From Diphasiastrum complanatum (Eukaryota > Streptophyta > Lycopodiopsida > Lycopodiales > Lycopodiaceae), in NCBI GenBank assembly GCA_029204225.1, contig CM055101.1, positions 4,961,246 through 5,025,245 of the forward strand: 64,000 nucleotides of DNA, given 5' to 3'. Position numbers and translations under genes: made by a program. Shown piece by piece: positions 1 to 10,464 of this stretch (the stretch's first letter is position 1; every line of letters starts with the position of its first letter). The notes under the pieces were generated by a model. It saw only the letters and a list, made by a program, of their open reading frames with translations. It had not been told where the DNA came from and did no database searches.

Positions 1-834
1 ACTCCGCAAAATCTAGGATGAAAATTCGGTAATAGTTAACATGACCCATACAGATGTAGACCTCGCGGATTGTTCCTGGTGGTGGGAGATTAATAATGAT
101 CCTGATTTTTGATAGATATGTGGCAATCCCGTGTCTAGACACTATATGGCCGAGAATCAAGCCATGTGTAACCCAAAATTGACATTTTTTTGGATTCAAG
201 AAGATCTGAAATTCGTGACATTTTTGAAGCACCTTCTCCAGATTGGATAAGTATTCAGAGTTTAGTGCATGTATGCACAGATCATCCAAGAAAATTTTCA
301 GAACTTTCTACAAATACTCTTTGAATGCCACCTACATGACTCATTGGAAAGTACTTGGGGCATTGCAAAGTTCGAATGGCATCACCTTATAGGCATAGGT
401 ACCCCATTTCATGGTGAATGTTGTCTTATGTTGCTCTTGAGGCGGTATCTTCACTTGATTGTAACCGTTGAAGCCGTCCAGAAAATTGTAGGCTTCAGCC
501 TTAGCTACTCTGTCAAGGAAACTTTTCGTAAAGGGTAAAAGAAAATGATCCTTTTTGGTGACTGTGATCAGGGCCTTCAGATTCACATTTTGTCATTGTT
601 CTTGGGTACTATAACTATTGGTGACACCCATTTTGTGTGCTCGATTTCATAGAAGAAATCAGCGTCTAATAGCTTCTGCAACTCTTGTTTGAGTTTTGTA
701 TAGTTTGGATTGTAGCAGTAATAACGACTCACCTTGGGGAGTGCTCCATCCACCAAGGGTATGGTGTGCTGTGTTGGATGTATCTCCTCTACTCTCCTAA
801 ATCCCATTTTAATCTGACTCCATTCATGTTGCAT
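1..834 (-). pseudogene. Ty3/gypsy reverse transcriptase fragment, cut by window edge
   Basis: Read right to left, this is the RT core of a gypsy polyprotein. The stretch 834-583 gives the pre-RT and first RT block (WVSPIVIVPK). A 4-base overlap and frame change leads to 586-341, with FLDGFNGYNQVKI and the LCNAPSTFQ block. A further frame change near 335 continues to the catalytic box as FLDDLCIHA and then LGHIVSRHGIATY before the window edge at base 1. The product would copy element RNA into cDNA in a cytoplasmic particle. At least two frameshifts make it a pseudogene. A close relative lies at 33.2-33.8 kb on the same strand. Gypsy RT identity is secure; the exact family is not. Confidence 0.85.
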
Positions 835-1879
835 TTTTACTCACGTTGTCGCACAATCTACATAAATACAAGTAAATTCTCGCAGACGAAGAAAAGACGA
901 AAAGAACGCGACACTGTGTTTTTACACGCATTTTGTGATGTCACAACCTTAGTTAGAGCGACGCATTTTTTGCATCTTCACCAATGTTCGTTTCAGCAAA
1001 TGCTGACGTCACAGCCTTCTCACGCTCATCCAAATGCAACTGTGCTAACAGACTTGACAACGACAACAGCCACCCATGATCTCCTACAGACAGCACATCC
1101 ACCTTGTACTTTCTTCATCTGCACACCTATAAAGAGATGTATATATATATATGTTGAATACCACTTGCGAGATAATGACGATGGGAGAGAAACCAAGTGT
1201 GTGTAATATAGAGCATGTATCAAAAGTTTATGAGATAGACGAAGTAGATGCCCTCGCGCATTGATTCTTTTATTGTTAGTAATAGGTTTATTTCCTTTTA
1301 CATATTGGATTAGCTTCGTAGAGCATGCAATTTCGTCCGCTATTGTCTTGTGCTCTACCGCAATTTTGACATGTACAATTTGCTGTAGTTCAGCTCTTTT
1401 ATTCCGCGTTCAGATTAGTGTCATATTACTACGCTTATTTTCATTCTGTCTGACTTTCTTGTTGCTGAATCTGGTAATCTGTTCTTTGCGAGTAATTATT
1501 AGTCTAGCTATTGATGACTAATATTTAGTCTTGCCTTTTGCAAATCATTCGTGATTGATTATCAGTTGAGCTCTGTCTAGGCTCTTTCGCGAATCGTTTG
1601 CAACTAATAATTTGTCTAGCCACTCATGACAAATTATTCTTTTGATGTTTTGTTAATGTTTGGCTATGTAATCAGAATGGCCGTGATTTCTATCACTAAC
1701 GCTATGTTCATTTCTGATAGGCATAGTCATGCTTAGAGAAGAAGTAATATAGCTCATTCGGTTGCGCACGAACGTATTCCGTTTGAGTTTGTTTCTCGTT
1801 CGAGTTTCGAGTTTGCTTCTCTTCATGTTCATTTTCTTTTCGAGCTATTTTAGTTTCTCATGCTCACACACCTCCTTCT
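835..1879. other. No gene recognised; AT-rich spacer between two gypsy fragments
   Basis: No supported coding frame; the open frames here lack any recognisable motif. The stretch separates two minus-strand pieces of what looks like one gypsy family. At the 33.6 kb relative, the sequences matching 760-777 and 1887-1920 are adjacent, so this may be an insertion or part of a rearranged junction. The part near 1760-1830 is rich in CGAAC/GTTCG-type words, as is 27.3-27.4 kb. I see no TSD or terminal repeats. Confidence 0.4.
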
Positions 1880-2640
1880 TCCAACATGCTGGACTATTGT
1901 TAGTGGAATGCCCTTCAAATCACTGTAATTCTAGACAAAACAATCCTTGTACTCCACCAACAATGATCATAGTCTTTTGGATTGTGTGGGCATTAACTAC
2001 TCTCCCACGTGTACGATCTTTTCTTCTTCACCTGGCTCGACAAGGTTCATGCGTTGCGTTTGCGTAGGTCCCTCAAAGACTTGTTCCGATGGTGCCTGAC
2101 TTTGATCAGGTTCTTGCTGGGCTTGCGGCATCATAATTACCACGTCATCCAAGGTATAATTCTTGAAGGTCTCGGGCGTCTCGTGAACTGGTGTTCGTCG
2201 AGCCTCTTTCAACGTATTGATCTTAGCCTGACTGGTCATCTTTTGATTCTCCATCATCTTAGAAGAGGATGACGCTGTATCTGAGTCCGTCTTGATTGAC
2301 TTCAAGGAATCCAACACCTTCTTTTTGCCCTTTCTTGTCATTTTGGTGGATTCGTTCTTGTTGTCTTTCTTCAGAACTGGTGTGACATTCGCCTTGTGGT
2401 TGTGAATATCAACATCCACTGTAGCTATAGCTTCTTCGGGTAGATCACCTGGTTGTAGCGTTGTTTCAATTGGTGCATCTTGTTCACAGGTGCCTTTGGT
2501 GGATCTATCCTTGAAACTTTCACTATAGCAGATTTTTGCGGCAGTTGAGTTGGTACTCTCTTAATTCCATAGCGATCTGGGTCCATGTTGTTATGTCCAT
2601 GACCAGTACTAGGATACAATATGCTGCTAGTCTTGGATAC
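1880..2640 (-). pseudogene. Gypsy polyprotein fragment between gag and RT
   Basis: Minus-strand reading frames at 2619-2425 and 2419-1997 encode a Lys/Ser/Gln-rich, low-complexity linker (KMTRKGKKKVLDSLKS; EPGEEEKIVHVGE) and then a decayed PTQSKRL...GIPLTIVQH stretch. The same order (acidic GEEDKI-like piece, then GIPPTIVQHTIPLVE, then RT) occurs at 33.78-33.2 kb, where RT follows directly. That comparison identifies this as the upstream part of the same gypsy family. The N-terminal MDPDRYGIKRVP peptide recurs at 25.4 kb on the plus strand. Function beyond a polyprotein spacer cannot be stated. Confidence 0.6.
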
Positions 2641-2897
2641 ACGGTACTCCAGTGAAACAAGCTGTTAGTTATGCCACGTCATACTGGACGTGACCCGAAA
2701 GTAACTAATATCCTTGTGAGGCCCAGAACATACTAAGTGGAGTTTAGACAAGGTATGAGACAGTGTATGCAGCATGTGTAGAGTTATCAATAGCAAATCT
2801 ATGAATAGTTGGTCCATGCATAGGACTCTATTCTAGGTGAATCTATGTATAGGGAACATAGGCTATGCATGGCTATGTGCCCAAGATGCATTAGGCT

Positions 2898-2907
2898 CTA
2901 TATAAGG
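2898..2907 (+). promoter_or_regulatory. TATA-like box of a putative LTR
   Basis: The bases CTATATAAGG make a strong TATA box on the plus strand, about 200 bp before the tRNA-like primer site. This order is typical of a retrotransposon LTR. No transcript evidence is possible here. Confidence 0.4.
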
Positions 2908-3105
2908 GGTCCAAACTCGCCCTACTACTCATCACGGTTCTTGATTCATTGCCAGGCTCTCACTCTACATTCATGCCTCTTGTTCCTTGGCTTGGGGGTG
3001 AGACTTCTAGAGATTGATTGGATGCTGGTTGGGTGGTTTTTCCATAGTGTGTTATCCTTTTGTGTTTAGGATTTGTAAGCAGGATCTAAGGAGCTTCCCT
3101 TAAAG

Positions 3106-3119
3106 TGATATCAGCTTGG
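3106..3119 (+). other. Putative primer-binding site (initiator tRNA-Met type)
   Basis: TGATATCAGCTTGG resembles the common plant retroelement primer site TGGTATCAGAGC, which pairs with the 3' end of initiator tRNA-Met, with one substitution and a short deletion. The match is imperfect, so this is a suggestion only. Confidence 0.3.
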
Positions 3120-5034
3120 AGAGGTGGTGCTTTTCATTCGAGCTTGGTGGTATTCAACTAGTATTTTCATCCAAGGAAAGGAGCATGGTTGCAAGTTGGT
3201 GGATCTTCCTAAATTCAATTTGCATATTCCATATCTCTCTCAAATTCATTGTGATTTATGGAGAATTGTGCTAGGAAATCAATTTTGGTGTCTTTTTTGG
3301 AGTTTTAGCATGTGTAGCTCAAAACTAGTGAAGGATCTGAAATTTCCAGCAAGTTAATTCACTTTGAAATAGTTGAAATTCAGTTTGCATGTTGGATCTT
3401 CCCATGTATTTGGATTCTAGGTTCTTTTGTGGCCAAATTTGGCTTGTTTTCCATGTTTTTGGCAAAAAATGGAGGGTAGAATTCAAAATCCAACAAGATC
3501 AGATCAATTGATTGGTTGTAATTCTGTATTCTGGATTGCATGTGGATTTGGAAAACGTTCTTGCCATTAATTTCCAATTGTGCATGGTGAAAAAACCTAG
3601 AAAGGGCTAAAATTCATGATTCTTGCTTGTTTTTTCATGAAATTGGATGGTAGGAGTCTGTTGAGCATCAATTGAAGCTGGAAAAAGATGAATGATAGTC
3701 TTTTGAAGCTGTCCTAGAAGTTGGAGCCAAGAATTCCAGCAATTGGGTTTGTAGGAAGTAAAAAAGTGTCAAAAATTGACCAATTTTGGCAAATTTTGGG
3801 GGATGGATTTCTCTAAACCCATAAGGGGATCATTCTAAATTTTTTCCAGCATGATTTGTATTCCTTTTTACCTTTCCAGCAAGCTATCAGACCTATAAAT
3901 CGATGGGTGGAGGCTTATGTTTCAATTCCATCAAGTTTGTAGCAATTTTGACTTCTAGAAACCAAGAATTCATGGTTCTCAGCCCATACTGCTTCATAGG
4001 ATCTGTATGAAGGCTTCATGGGACTCTTAGAGACCATTTAAGACTATTTGGATCATCACTTTTAGGATTGGTTGAGTGTTTGCAGGTTTTTTTTGACAAT
4101 TTGGTCTTGAAAAAGTGCGCCCTCCTACAGCTTAATTGGCTATTCTGAACTCGCACATGTGAATCCTAGGTGGCAGACTGACATGGCAAGTGTCTTGTTT
4201 ATTGGGTCTCCCTCTGTACTGAGCTTTACAACACCCAATTTGGTGTTCTGTAGCCAAAGATATAAGCATTTGAAGTTTTGCAATTTTGTGAGCAAAATTG
4301 GTAAAATTTCCAATTGTTCTGATTGCATGCATGACAATTTCCTATTTTGAGGTACTATCCTTGCATGGAATGTCTGCATGTGGTTTCTCAGAGTGATTCT
4401 GACATGCATGAGTAGTTTAGATCTGTTTTGAGTGGTCATACGCATGTACTCTGATGGTTAGATACAAAACTGGGTTTTATAGCTGACAATTTCCATAGAA
4501 CTGAGTTTTTACGTTAAATCCCGTAAAGTGAAAAATTAGTTTAATGTCACATGTCTTGCATGCATGTAGGACATTAATGAAGTAGAATTAAGAATCGGAC
4601 AGTGAATCAAATTTTCGATTTCGATTGCTTAATAACTGACAGTGATTTTTTATGATTTTTTAGAAAATGTAAAATTTAAGTGAGTCGTGATGTTCATTTT
4701 GATGAAAAGACCTCCTATGATGTTGCGCCCACTCATGTCATGAAAGGGGACTTCGTGAAAAACATCATCTCATGGTGTGGATCTGTTATCTGATTTATGA
4801 AGCTTGTTGTCCAAAAAACATCAATATACTTCTTGGCACACTAAAAATTAAAAGTGCAAAAACTCGAATTTTTTTTAGTTTTTTCCAGTTTCTTGTAATA
4901 TCTAGGAAATTGATTAAAAATAGTGATTTGACCATACTGGAGTCAATTTTAGTTAGTTTTTGGTCAATAGTACTTCACTATGAGTTAATAAAAAATTAAC
5001 TAAATTTAGTAATTTCTAGGATAGATATATCAAG

Positions 5035-5955
5035 ATGGCCGAAGAAAGTTCAAATCAGGCTACAAATCCAGGTGCGTCATCTTATATGGTGATTTGTCAA
5101 TAGTTGAGTACGACACTCAATCATATGAATAATCGTAATCATGTGAGAGATCAACAAATGGAGGTTCTGTTGAACCAAGTCAAATTGATGTCTTCACCCA
5201 ATCTCGATTTTCAACCGGAGGTTTATGCGGGTGAGAAGAAAAAAAAAAAACCTGAGGTCGTCGAGGACTGGCTGGCCAAGTGGAGTAGTTATTTCAATCT
5301 GCACGGTGTTCCTGATGAGAAAAAAATTGAAAGTGTCGTGTTGTTCTTACGCGGCAAAGCGTCATCGTGGTGGCGAGATTTACCAGTGAAGCCAACTACT
5401 TGGGATGCGTTTGCGGAAGTTTTCAAGAAAGCTTTCGTAGTTGCTGATGACGTGGACTACTACTTGAAATTTGTGAACTGCAAGATGGGTACAAAGAGTT
5501 TAGACTCTTATATTCAGGAATTCATGGACCTATGGAATAGGGTTCCATCATTCGATGTGAAGTTGGCATTATGGTAGTTTGTCCTAGGTTTGCCAGCCGA
5601 CTATCAAAACGAATGCAGGCGAAATGTGCTTCAAAGACTTGAGGATGCGTTTCGGATTACAAAAGCATATGATTCCATAGTGGTGGCATCCAGGAAGCAG
5701 TTTGCACAAATTCCAACCACTTTGAAAACCAAGAAAATTAAGAAGCGCAGTCCAGACCAAGCAAAATATTTTGACGAATTAGATCAAGCAGCATCGGAAC
5801 CCAAGAAGCCGAAGAGAAAGAGATTCAAAAAATCTATGTCCCGGGAAAAGGCTAAAAGAGAGAACTTATGTTTTGTCTGTAAGAAGCTTGGACATATGAT
5901 GAAATTTTGTCCAGAAAGGAAGAAAGTGTCTGCTCACATGATTGAAATTCCATGA
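5035..5955 (+). pseudogene. Ty3/gypsy gag with CCHC zinc knuckle
   Basis: The frame opens at ATG 5035 (MAEESSNQAT). It continues through a retrotransposon gag domain (WLAKWSSYFNLHGVPDEKK, FLRGKASSWWRDLP, TTWDAFAEVFKKAF), then a Lys-rich linker and one CX2CX4HX4C knuckle (CFVCKKLGHMMKFC) near 5869-5910. The protein would form the capsid-like particle and bind element RNA. Two TAG stops interrupt the frame, at 5101 and 5575; both fall where Gln would fit, consistent with CAG-to-TAG change. Length (about 300 codons) and order fit a chromovirus-like or related gypsy gag. It leads directly into protease and RT. Confidence 0.85.
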
Positions 5956-6405
5956 GGCAATGGTAAGACTTTGGAAATTAACCGGATGGATTGTGAGTGT
6001 GAATGTTCTTTTAGTACTACTTCTTTCTTGCCTAATGAACTTTTCTAGTTTAATTGGCATAGTTAAAGATCAAGAAGTGAGTATTTTATTGGACAGTGGT
6101 TCAACTCATAATTTTAATAATTCTAGTCTTGTGCAGAAACTCAACTTGGAAACTGAAGCCAGCAATCATAGATATAAAGTTTATCTAGCTTCAGGACAGA
6201 GTTGGAAACTTGGAACGTAAAAGTCTCGAAGCTCCCAATTTTGGTGCAAGGACACACAGAATTAGTTAGTTTTCATGTTTTAGACCTAGTTCGTACTGAT
6301 TTAATTTTAGGTTATGAATGATTATTTAGTAAATCGCCTTCTCTGTTAATTGATTTTGAGAAGCATGTTCTCACTTTCAAGGAGGGTGATAAGGTAGTTA
6401 CATTA
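5956..6405 (+). pseudogene. Gypsy aspartic protease region
   Basis: After the gag frame, the +1-shifted frame near 6040-6220 holds the retropepsin signature LLDSGSTHNF, where DSG is the catalytic triad of this aspartic protease family. A decayed VSFHVLDLVRTDLILGYE segment then runs to about 6320, with a TGA where Trp of GYEWL would be expected. The enzyme would cleave the gag-pol polyprotein. It is broken by frame changes and stops. Its position between gag and RT is the standard gypsy order. Confidence 0.75.
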
Positions 6406-7645
6406 TTGGGCAGTAATTTTGTACGTCCGTTGGATCAGATTTCTACAGTTAATGAAATGGAAACATTGGATTATTCTGAGTATGAAGTTTTTTCAATTTG
6501 TGCTATTCCAGTTGTGGATGTTCCTGAAATGAATCTAAATGGTTGTGAATTCTCAGCAATTCTTAACTCAGTAAATTTAGATCATGAACAAGCAGTGAAA
6601 GAACAGATCATAAATGAATTTAGAGATGTTTTTCCATCTGAATTACCTCATGGTTTACCACCGTCTAGGTCAGTAGACTACAAGATTGAGTTAATTCCAA
6701 GAAGTCAACCTGTCTCTAGACAACCTTATAGGTTCTCTCAGAAAGAGGAGACAGAGATTTCAAATTAAATAGAAAACTATCTGAGGATGGGACATATACA
6801 ACCTAGTAAATCACCATGGGGCACTCCTGTTCTTCTTAAAGTGAAGAAAGATGGAGGTTTTTGGATGTGTGTGGATTACAAGGGCCTTAATAAAGTGACT
6901 ATAAAGAATAATTATCCATTATCCAAGATGGATGACCTTGTAGATTGCTTGGGTGGAACACAATATTTCACCAAGATAGATCTCAAGACAGGGTACCATC
7001 AAATAAGAATTAAGTTAGAAGATGTCCAAAAGATAGGATTTCGTTCAAGATTTGGTCATTATGAATTTCTAGTGTTGCCATTTGGATTAACGAATGCTCC
7101 AACAACGTTCCAACAAATGATGAACAATTTATTTCGTCCATATTTGGGGAAGTTTGTGGTAGTATTCTTAGACGACATACTCGTTTATAGTAAATCCTTG
7201 GTGGAACACATAGAACACTTAAAAATCATCTTGATGAAACTCCGTCAGGAGTTACTCTACGCTAAAGAGTCCAAGTGTAAATTCTTTAAGCAAGAGTTGT
7301 TTTATCTCAGTCATAAGATCATAGAAATGAGATCAAGATTGACGAGGATAAAATCAAGATTGTGATTGAGTGGCCAATTCTAGAAACTATGAGGCAGGTA
7401 AAGTCATTTTTAGATTCACTTTCTTCATGAGATTTATTGAGGATTATGCTAAATTAGCAGCATTGCTTAATAATATGACAAAAGGAATTGTTAATAAAAA
7501 GAAAAAGAGGAATCAACCTAGTCTTCCTGTGGTTTGGAACGAGGAATTGAATCAGTGTATTGAGAAACTTAAAACAATGATTGTTTTAGCTCCCATGTTA
7601 CAAATTGCAAATCCAGATTTACCTTATAGAACAGATGCAAGTGAG
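6406..7645 (+). pseudogene. Gypsy reverse transcriptase and start of RNase H
   Basis: The RT domain is well preserved at 6787-7365: SPWGTPVLLKVKKDGG, MCVDYKGLNKVTIKNNYPL, FTKIDLKTGYHQIRI, LPFGLTNAPTTFQ, and the catalytic VFLDDILVYS. A linker (6406-6768) with FRDVFPSELPHGLPP precedes it. A TAA at about 6766 and a shift near 7365 break the frame. The RNase H part (VVWNEELNQCIEKLK, then LQIANPDLPYRTDASE) stops abruptly at about 7645, where the sequence turns into copia integrase without a spacer. RT makes cDNA and RNase H removes the RNA template; the missing integrase means this copy cannot move by itself. Confidence 0.9.
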
Positions 7646-8480
7646 CTCATACTCCTGCTCTCAATGGTGTAGCTGAGCGCAAGAATTGGACGATTGTGGA
7701 AAGTGCCAGATCTATGCTAGCTGAGATGAAACTACCAAAAGATTTTTGGTCAGAAGCATGTAGCACGGCAAGAAGGATTGAAGTTGCAGGTGACAAATGC
7801 AAGGAGAAGGATGTACCGTGGGATACATTTTCACCAGGAAGCTCCCTAAGTGGTTTGAGAGATTGTTGGAGAGCCACGACATGGATGACTGTCCAGGATC
7901 ATCTAGCCAAGGAGAGCTACGAAGATCAACAAGAGAGAAGACACAACCTGAAAGGTATGAAGCAAATTATGCTCTCTTATCTAGCATTATTCAAGGCAAA
8001 GAACCTTCAAGCAAAGGATGATGACATTTGGATCAAGGCCATGGGAGAGGAGATGGAGTCAATTGCTAAACATAGCACATGGGACTTAGTAGAACTACTA
8101 GTTGGCAAGAAACCCATTGGTTGCAAATGGGTATACAGGACTAAGTACCATGCAGATGGAAGTATAGCAAAGCACAAGGCAAGATTGGTGATCAAAGGGT
8201 ACGCACAAAGTAAAGGCATCGACTATGAGGAGACCTTTGCGCCGGTTTGTAAGTGGAATACTCTACGTCTACTTGTTGCTTTAGCTTCACATTTTGGTTG
8301 GCCTTTGCATCAGATGGATGTGAAATCTGCTTTTCTAAATGGTGAGTTAGAAGAAGAAGTGTTCATGGATAAACCTGAAGGCTTTGTAGCGAAGGGACAG
8401 GAAAATAAAGTATGTCGCTTCAAGAAAGCGCTTTATGGTCTTAAACAGGCACCACGTGCGTGGTATAGCAAGATTGATGC
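7646..8480 (+). pseudogene. Ty1/copia integrase C-part joined to reverse transcriptase
   Basis: One open frame begins inside a copia integrase (LNGVAERKNWTIVESARSML, then KLPKDFWSEA), which lies directly after the truncated gypsy RNase H. It passes through a short unrelated linker into copia RT: WIKAMGEEMESIAKHSTWDL, KPIGCKWVYRTKYHADGSI, GIDYEETFAPVCKWNTLRLL, QMDVKSAFLNGELEEEVFM and ALYGLKQAPRAWY. The YVDD box lies downstream of this point and is missing, because at about 8480 the frame jumps to a domain that normally precedes integrase. This is therefore a fragment in scrambled order, though one reading frame spans the joins (7696-8688). Confidence 0.85.
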
Positions 8481-8883
8481 CAACTCAATGGCACTGTACC
8501 AGACAAGTCATCATGGAGCAATAACAGGGGTCAGCATCTCGAATGCAACCAGTTCGACCAGCTGTGATGCATGCTTGAAAGGCAAGATGTCACGGACACC
8601 ATTCGTCAAAGACTCCTACAGAACAACAAAGATTCTGGAGTTGCTGCACTCTGACATCTGTGGACCATTCAACGTGATCTCAGTATGAGGTTCAAAATAT
8701 TTTATAACCTTCATTGATGATTATAGCAAGTTTACCAGAGTGTATTTTATTCAGAAAAAATTTGAAGCACTCAATAAATTCACAGAATATGTGAATTGGA
8801 CAGAGAGATGCACAGGCAACAAAGTGAAGCATATCAGAACGGATCGAGGTGGCAAATATATCTCAAATTGCTTCACTGACTGA
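8481..8883 (+). pseudogene. Copia GAG-pre-integrase and integrase core, misplaced
   Basis: Following RT in the same frame are the integrase N-terminal zinc-binding piece (TSCDACLKGKMSRTPF) and ILELLHSDICGPF, whose Asp is the first catalytic acid. A TGA at about 8686 is followed by FITFIDDYSKFTRVY and IRTDRGGKYIS, with the second Asp. Integrase inserts cDNA into host DNA. In a normal copia element this lies 5' of RT, so 7.65-8.88 kb is out of order, through a tandem junction of two copies, template switching or a nested rearrangement. The third catalytic acid (Glu) region is absent here; an equivalent part is at 27.0-27.3 kb on the minus strand. Confidence 0.8.
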
Positions 8884-9628
8884 TGATAGTTGCAGGAAGA
8901 AGAATTCGTGAAATAGTCACGATCACGAAACTTTTGCGAAGGCGAATCAGTCATGACTCTCTTACAAGACTCGGATGGAGTTCAGATGCGATCGCTGGGC
9001 ACTGCCAGCTAAATCACTCTTACAATCCTCCAGAGTGTAGTCAGATACAACTGATCTACGTTTATACAATTAATACAACATTCTACAAATTTCAACCAAG
9101 ATGCGAAATTCAAAGTGAACAAGAAAATTCAGAGATAAACATATCAGCATAAGCATTCAACATTTGAGATCATGCACACAAGAAAGTAATCTATATTGAT
9201 TCTCTCAGATTTCTTCAAGGCACTGCATGCGAATTCACGTAGTGCGCTGGAATGAGAGAACACGGTTCTCTCACGAATAGTAGTCTCGCTTGAGATATCA
9301 TCACCTATATATACATGATCCATCACAGTTTTGGGCAGGTCTGAGTAGCCCTAAACCTATCCCTAATGCTAATTTGGTGGATCTCTCATCCCTACCAAGT
9401 TAGGGTTGGAATCTTGGAGATCCCTCAACAATGCAAAAATGACCAAAAATAGCTCCGATTTTCTCTCTCTTGTATCTAAGCATAATTTGGACTCATTCCA
9501 AAGGTTCTAACACTTAGGTCTACTTGAGAACATCCTTATGAATGGAATCCTATAATATTTGGCACGTGTGACAAGCCACATCATGACCATCTAACTATTT
9601 ACAAGTCATATGACCAAAACTAGTCAAG
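8884..9628. other. Non-coding, possible copia LTR remnant
   Basis: There is no gene. On the minus strand a TATA-like CATGTATATATAGGTG lies near 9305-9320, and the 8884-9330 stretch has the moderate GC and short-word style of an LTR. No paired LTR or terminal TG/CA could be confirmed. The end next to 9629 is AT-rich sequence just beyond gene B of element copy 1. Confidence 0.3.
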
Positions 9629-10451
9629 CTAGAATTGTGAATTTTTAACATTAGACAGGCATTCTTCATCGGTCATAAGTCCCTCCTCATCATCAAAATC
9701 AATTCCAGCAACAAGGTCATCTATTTCAAAATCTACAAAGTCGGAGAATTCGGAAATTGTGCCGGATAATGAACATAGAACCTCATCTTCATGATAGTCA
9801 AAAAATTTACATAAATTAGCTGTAGTAAAATATACATCATCATTTATATAATATACATGCAAATTGAAAAGACATTTAGACTCCTCTATAGGGATTGATT
9901 CATCAGCAGATGTATTTTGGCCAATAAAAGAATCCCTGAGAACATCAGTATTTACATCAATGAAGTCACTTTTCTTATTAGGGGTGTCAATAGGTTTCCC
10001 ACAAAGAACCAAACATCACACGATCCCCCCTGCCATAGGATCCAATCCAGATCCACCCTCCGTAAACTAACAGAAAAAGTACGAAACCACTCTGATGTTC
10101 AACCAATCGACATTTTTTGTTGCAATAAGGACACATTGAACTGCTTTTGAAAAGATCAAACAATTTGGTGAACATTCTATCTAGTCTATGTCTAAAAGCT
10201 GAGAAGAAATGAACAAGATCAGTATAATGCATGTATTGGAGTGAACCTATGGAGAAAACAGACTTACTAAGTATATCTCTGAATCTAACATAATGTTAAT
10301 AAAATACGTCAGAATTTGGTTGTGCAGTCTTGAAAACATGTAAATATGGCCTGAATAGGCTGTGGAAGTAGTCTAGATTTTCAATAATCCCAAATTTAGT
10401 AAAAAATGAACTCAGGCCTGAATCTCGTGAAGACCCCGAGGAAGAGGCCAT
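9629..10451 (-). pseudogene. Gene B, copy 1: acidic protein of unknown family
   Basis: The frame starts at ATG 10451 (MASSSGSSRDSGLSSFF) and runs about 270 codons to TAG at 9629. The parts are a Ser-rich start, a SFFTKFGIIENLDYFHSLF stretch, a basic middle (SAFRHRLDRMFTKLFDLFK, then CPYCNKKC) and a strongly acidic tail (SEFSDFVDFEIDDL, then DDEEG and EECLS). One in-frame stop follows DVFY, and a frame change near 10.0 kb breaks it. The same order, nearly the same length, and matching motifs occur at 48211-49044, so this is a real element gene. I do not recognise the family. An acidic, Cys-containing protein could bind other element proteins or DNA, but this is a guess. Confidence 0.65.
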
Positions 10452-10464
10452 GGAACTAATGTAG

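Larger units (their letters stand above)
2641..5034. other. Non-coding leader/LTR-like region before gypsy gag
   Basis: There is no convincing ORF. The stretch contains a TATA-like site (2898-2907) and a site resembling an initiator-tRNA primer-binding site (3106-3119), which together suggest a plus-strand LTR end and leader. From 3120 to 5030 it is AT-rich with no motif. It could be the long untranslated leader of the element whose gag begins at 5035, or an older non-autonomous element nested there. LTR boundaries (TG...CA) were not found. Confidence 0.35.

Noticed and set aside
685-1206. 173-codon plus ORF overlapping the gypsy fragment
   Set aside because: Partly antisense to gypsy RT; no motif, low-complexity Thr/His content; treated as a chance frame.
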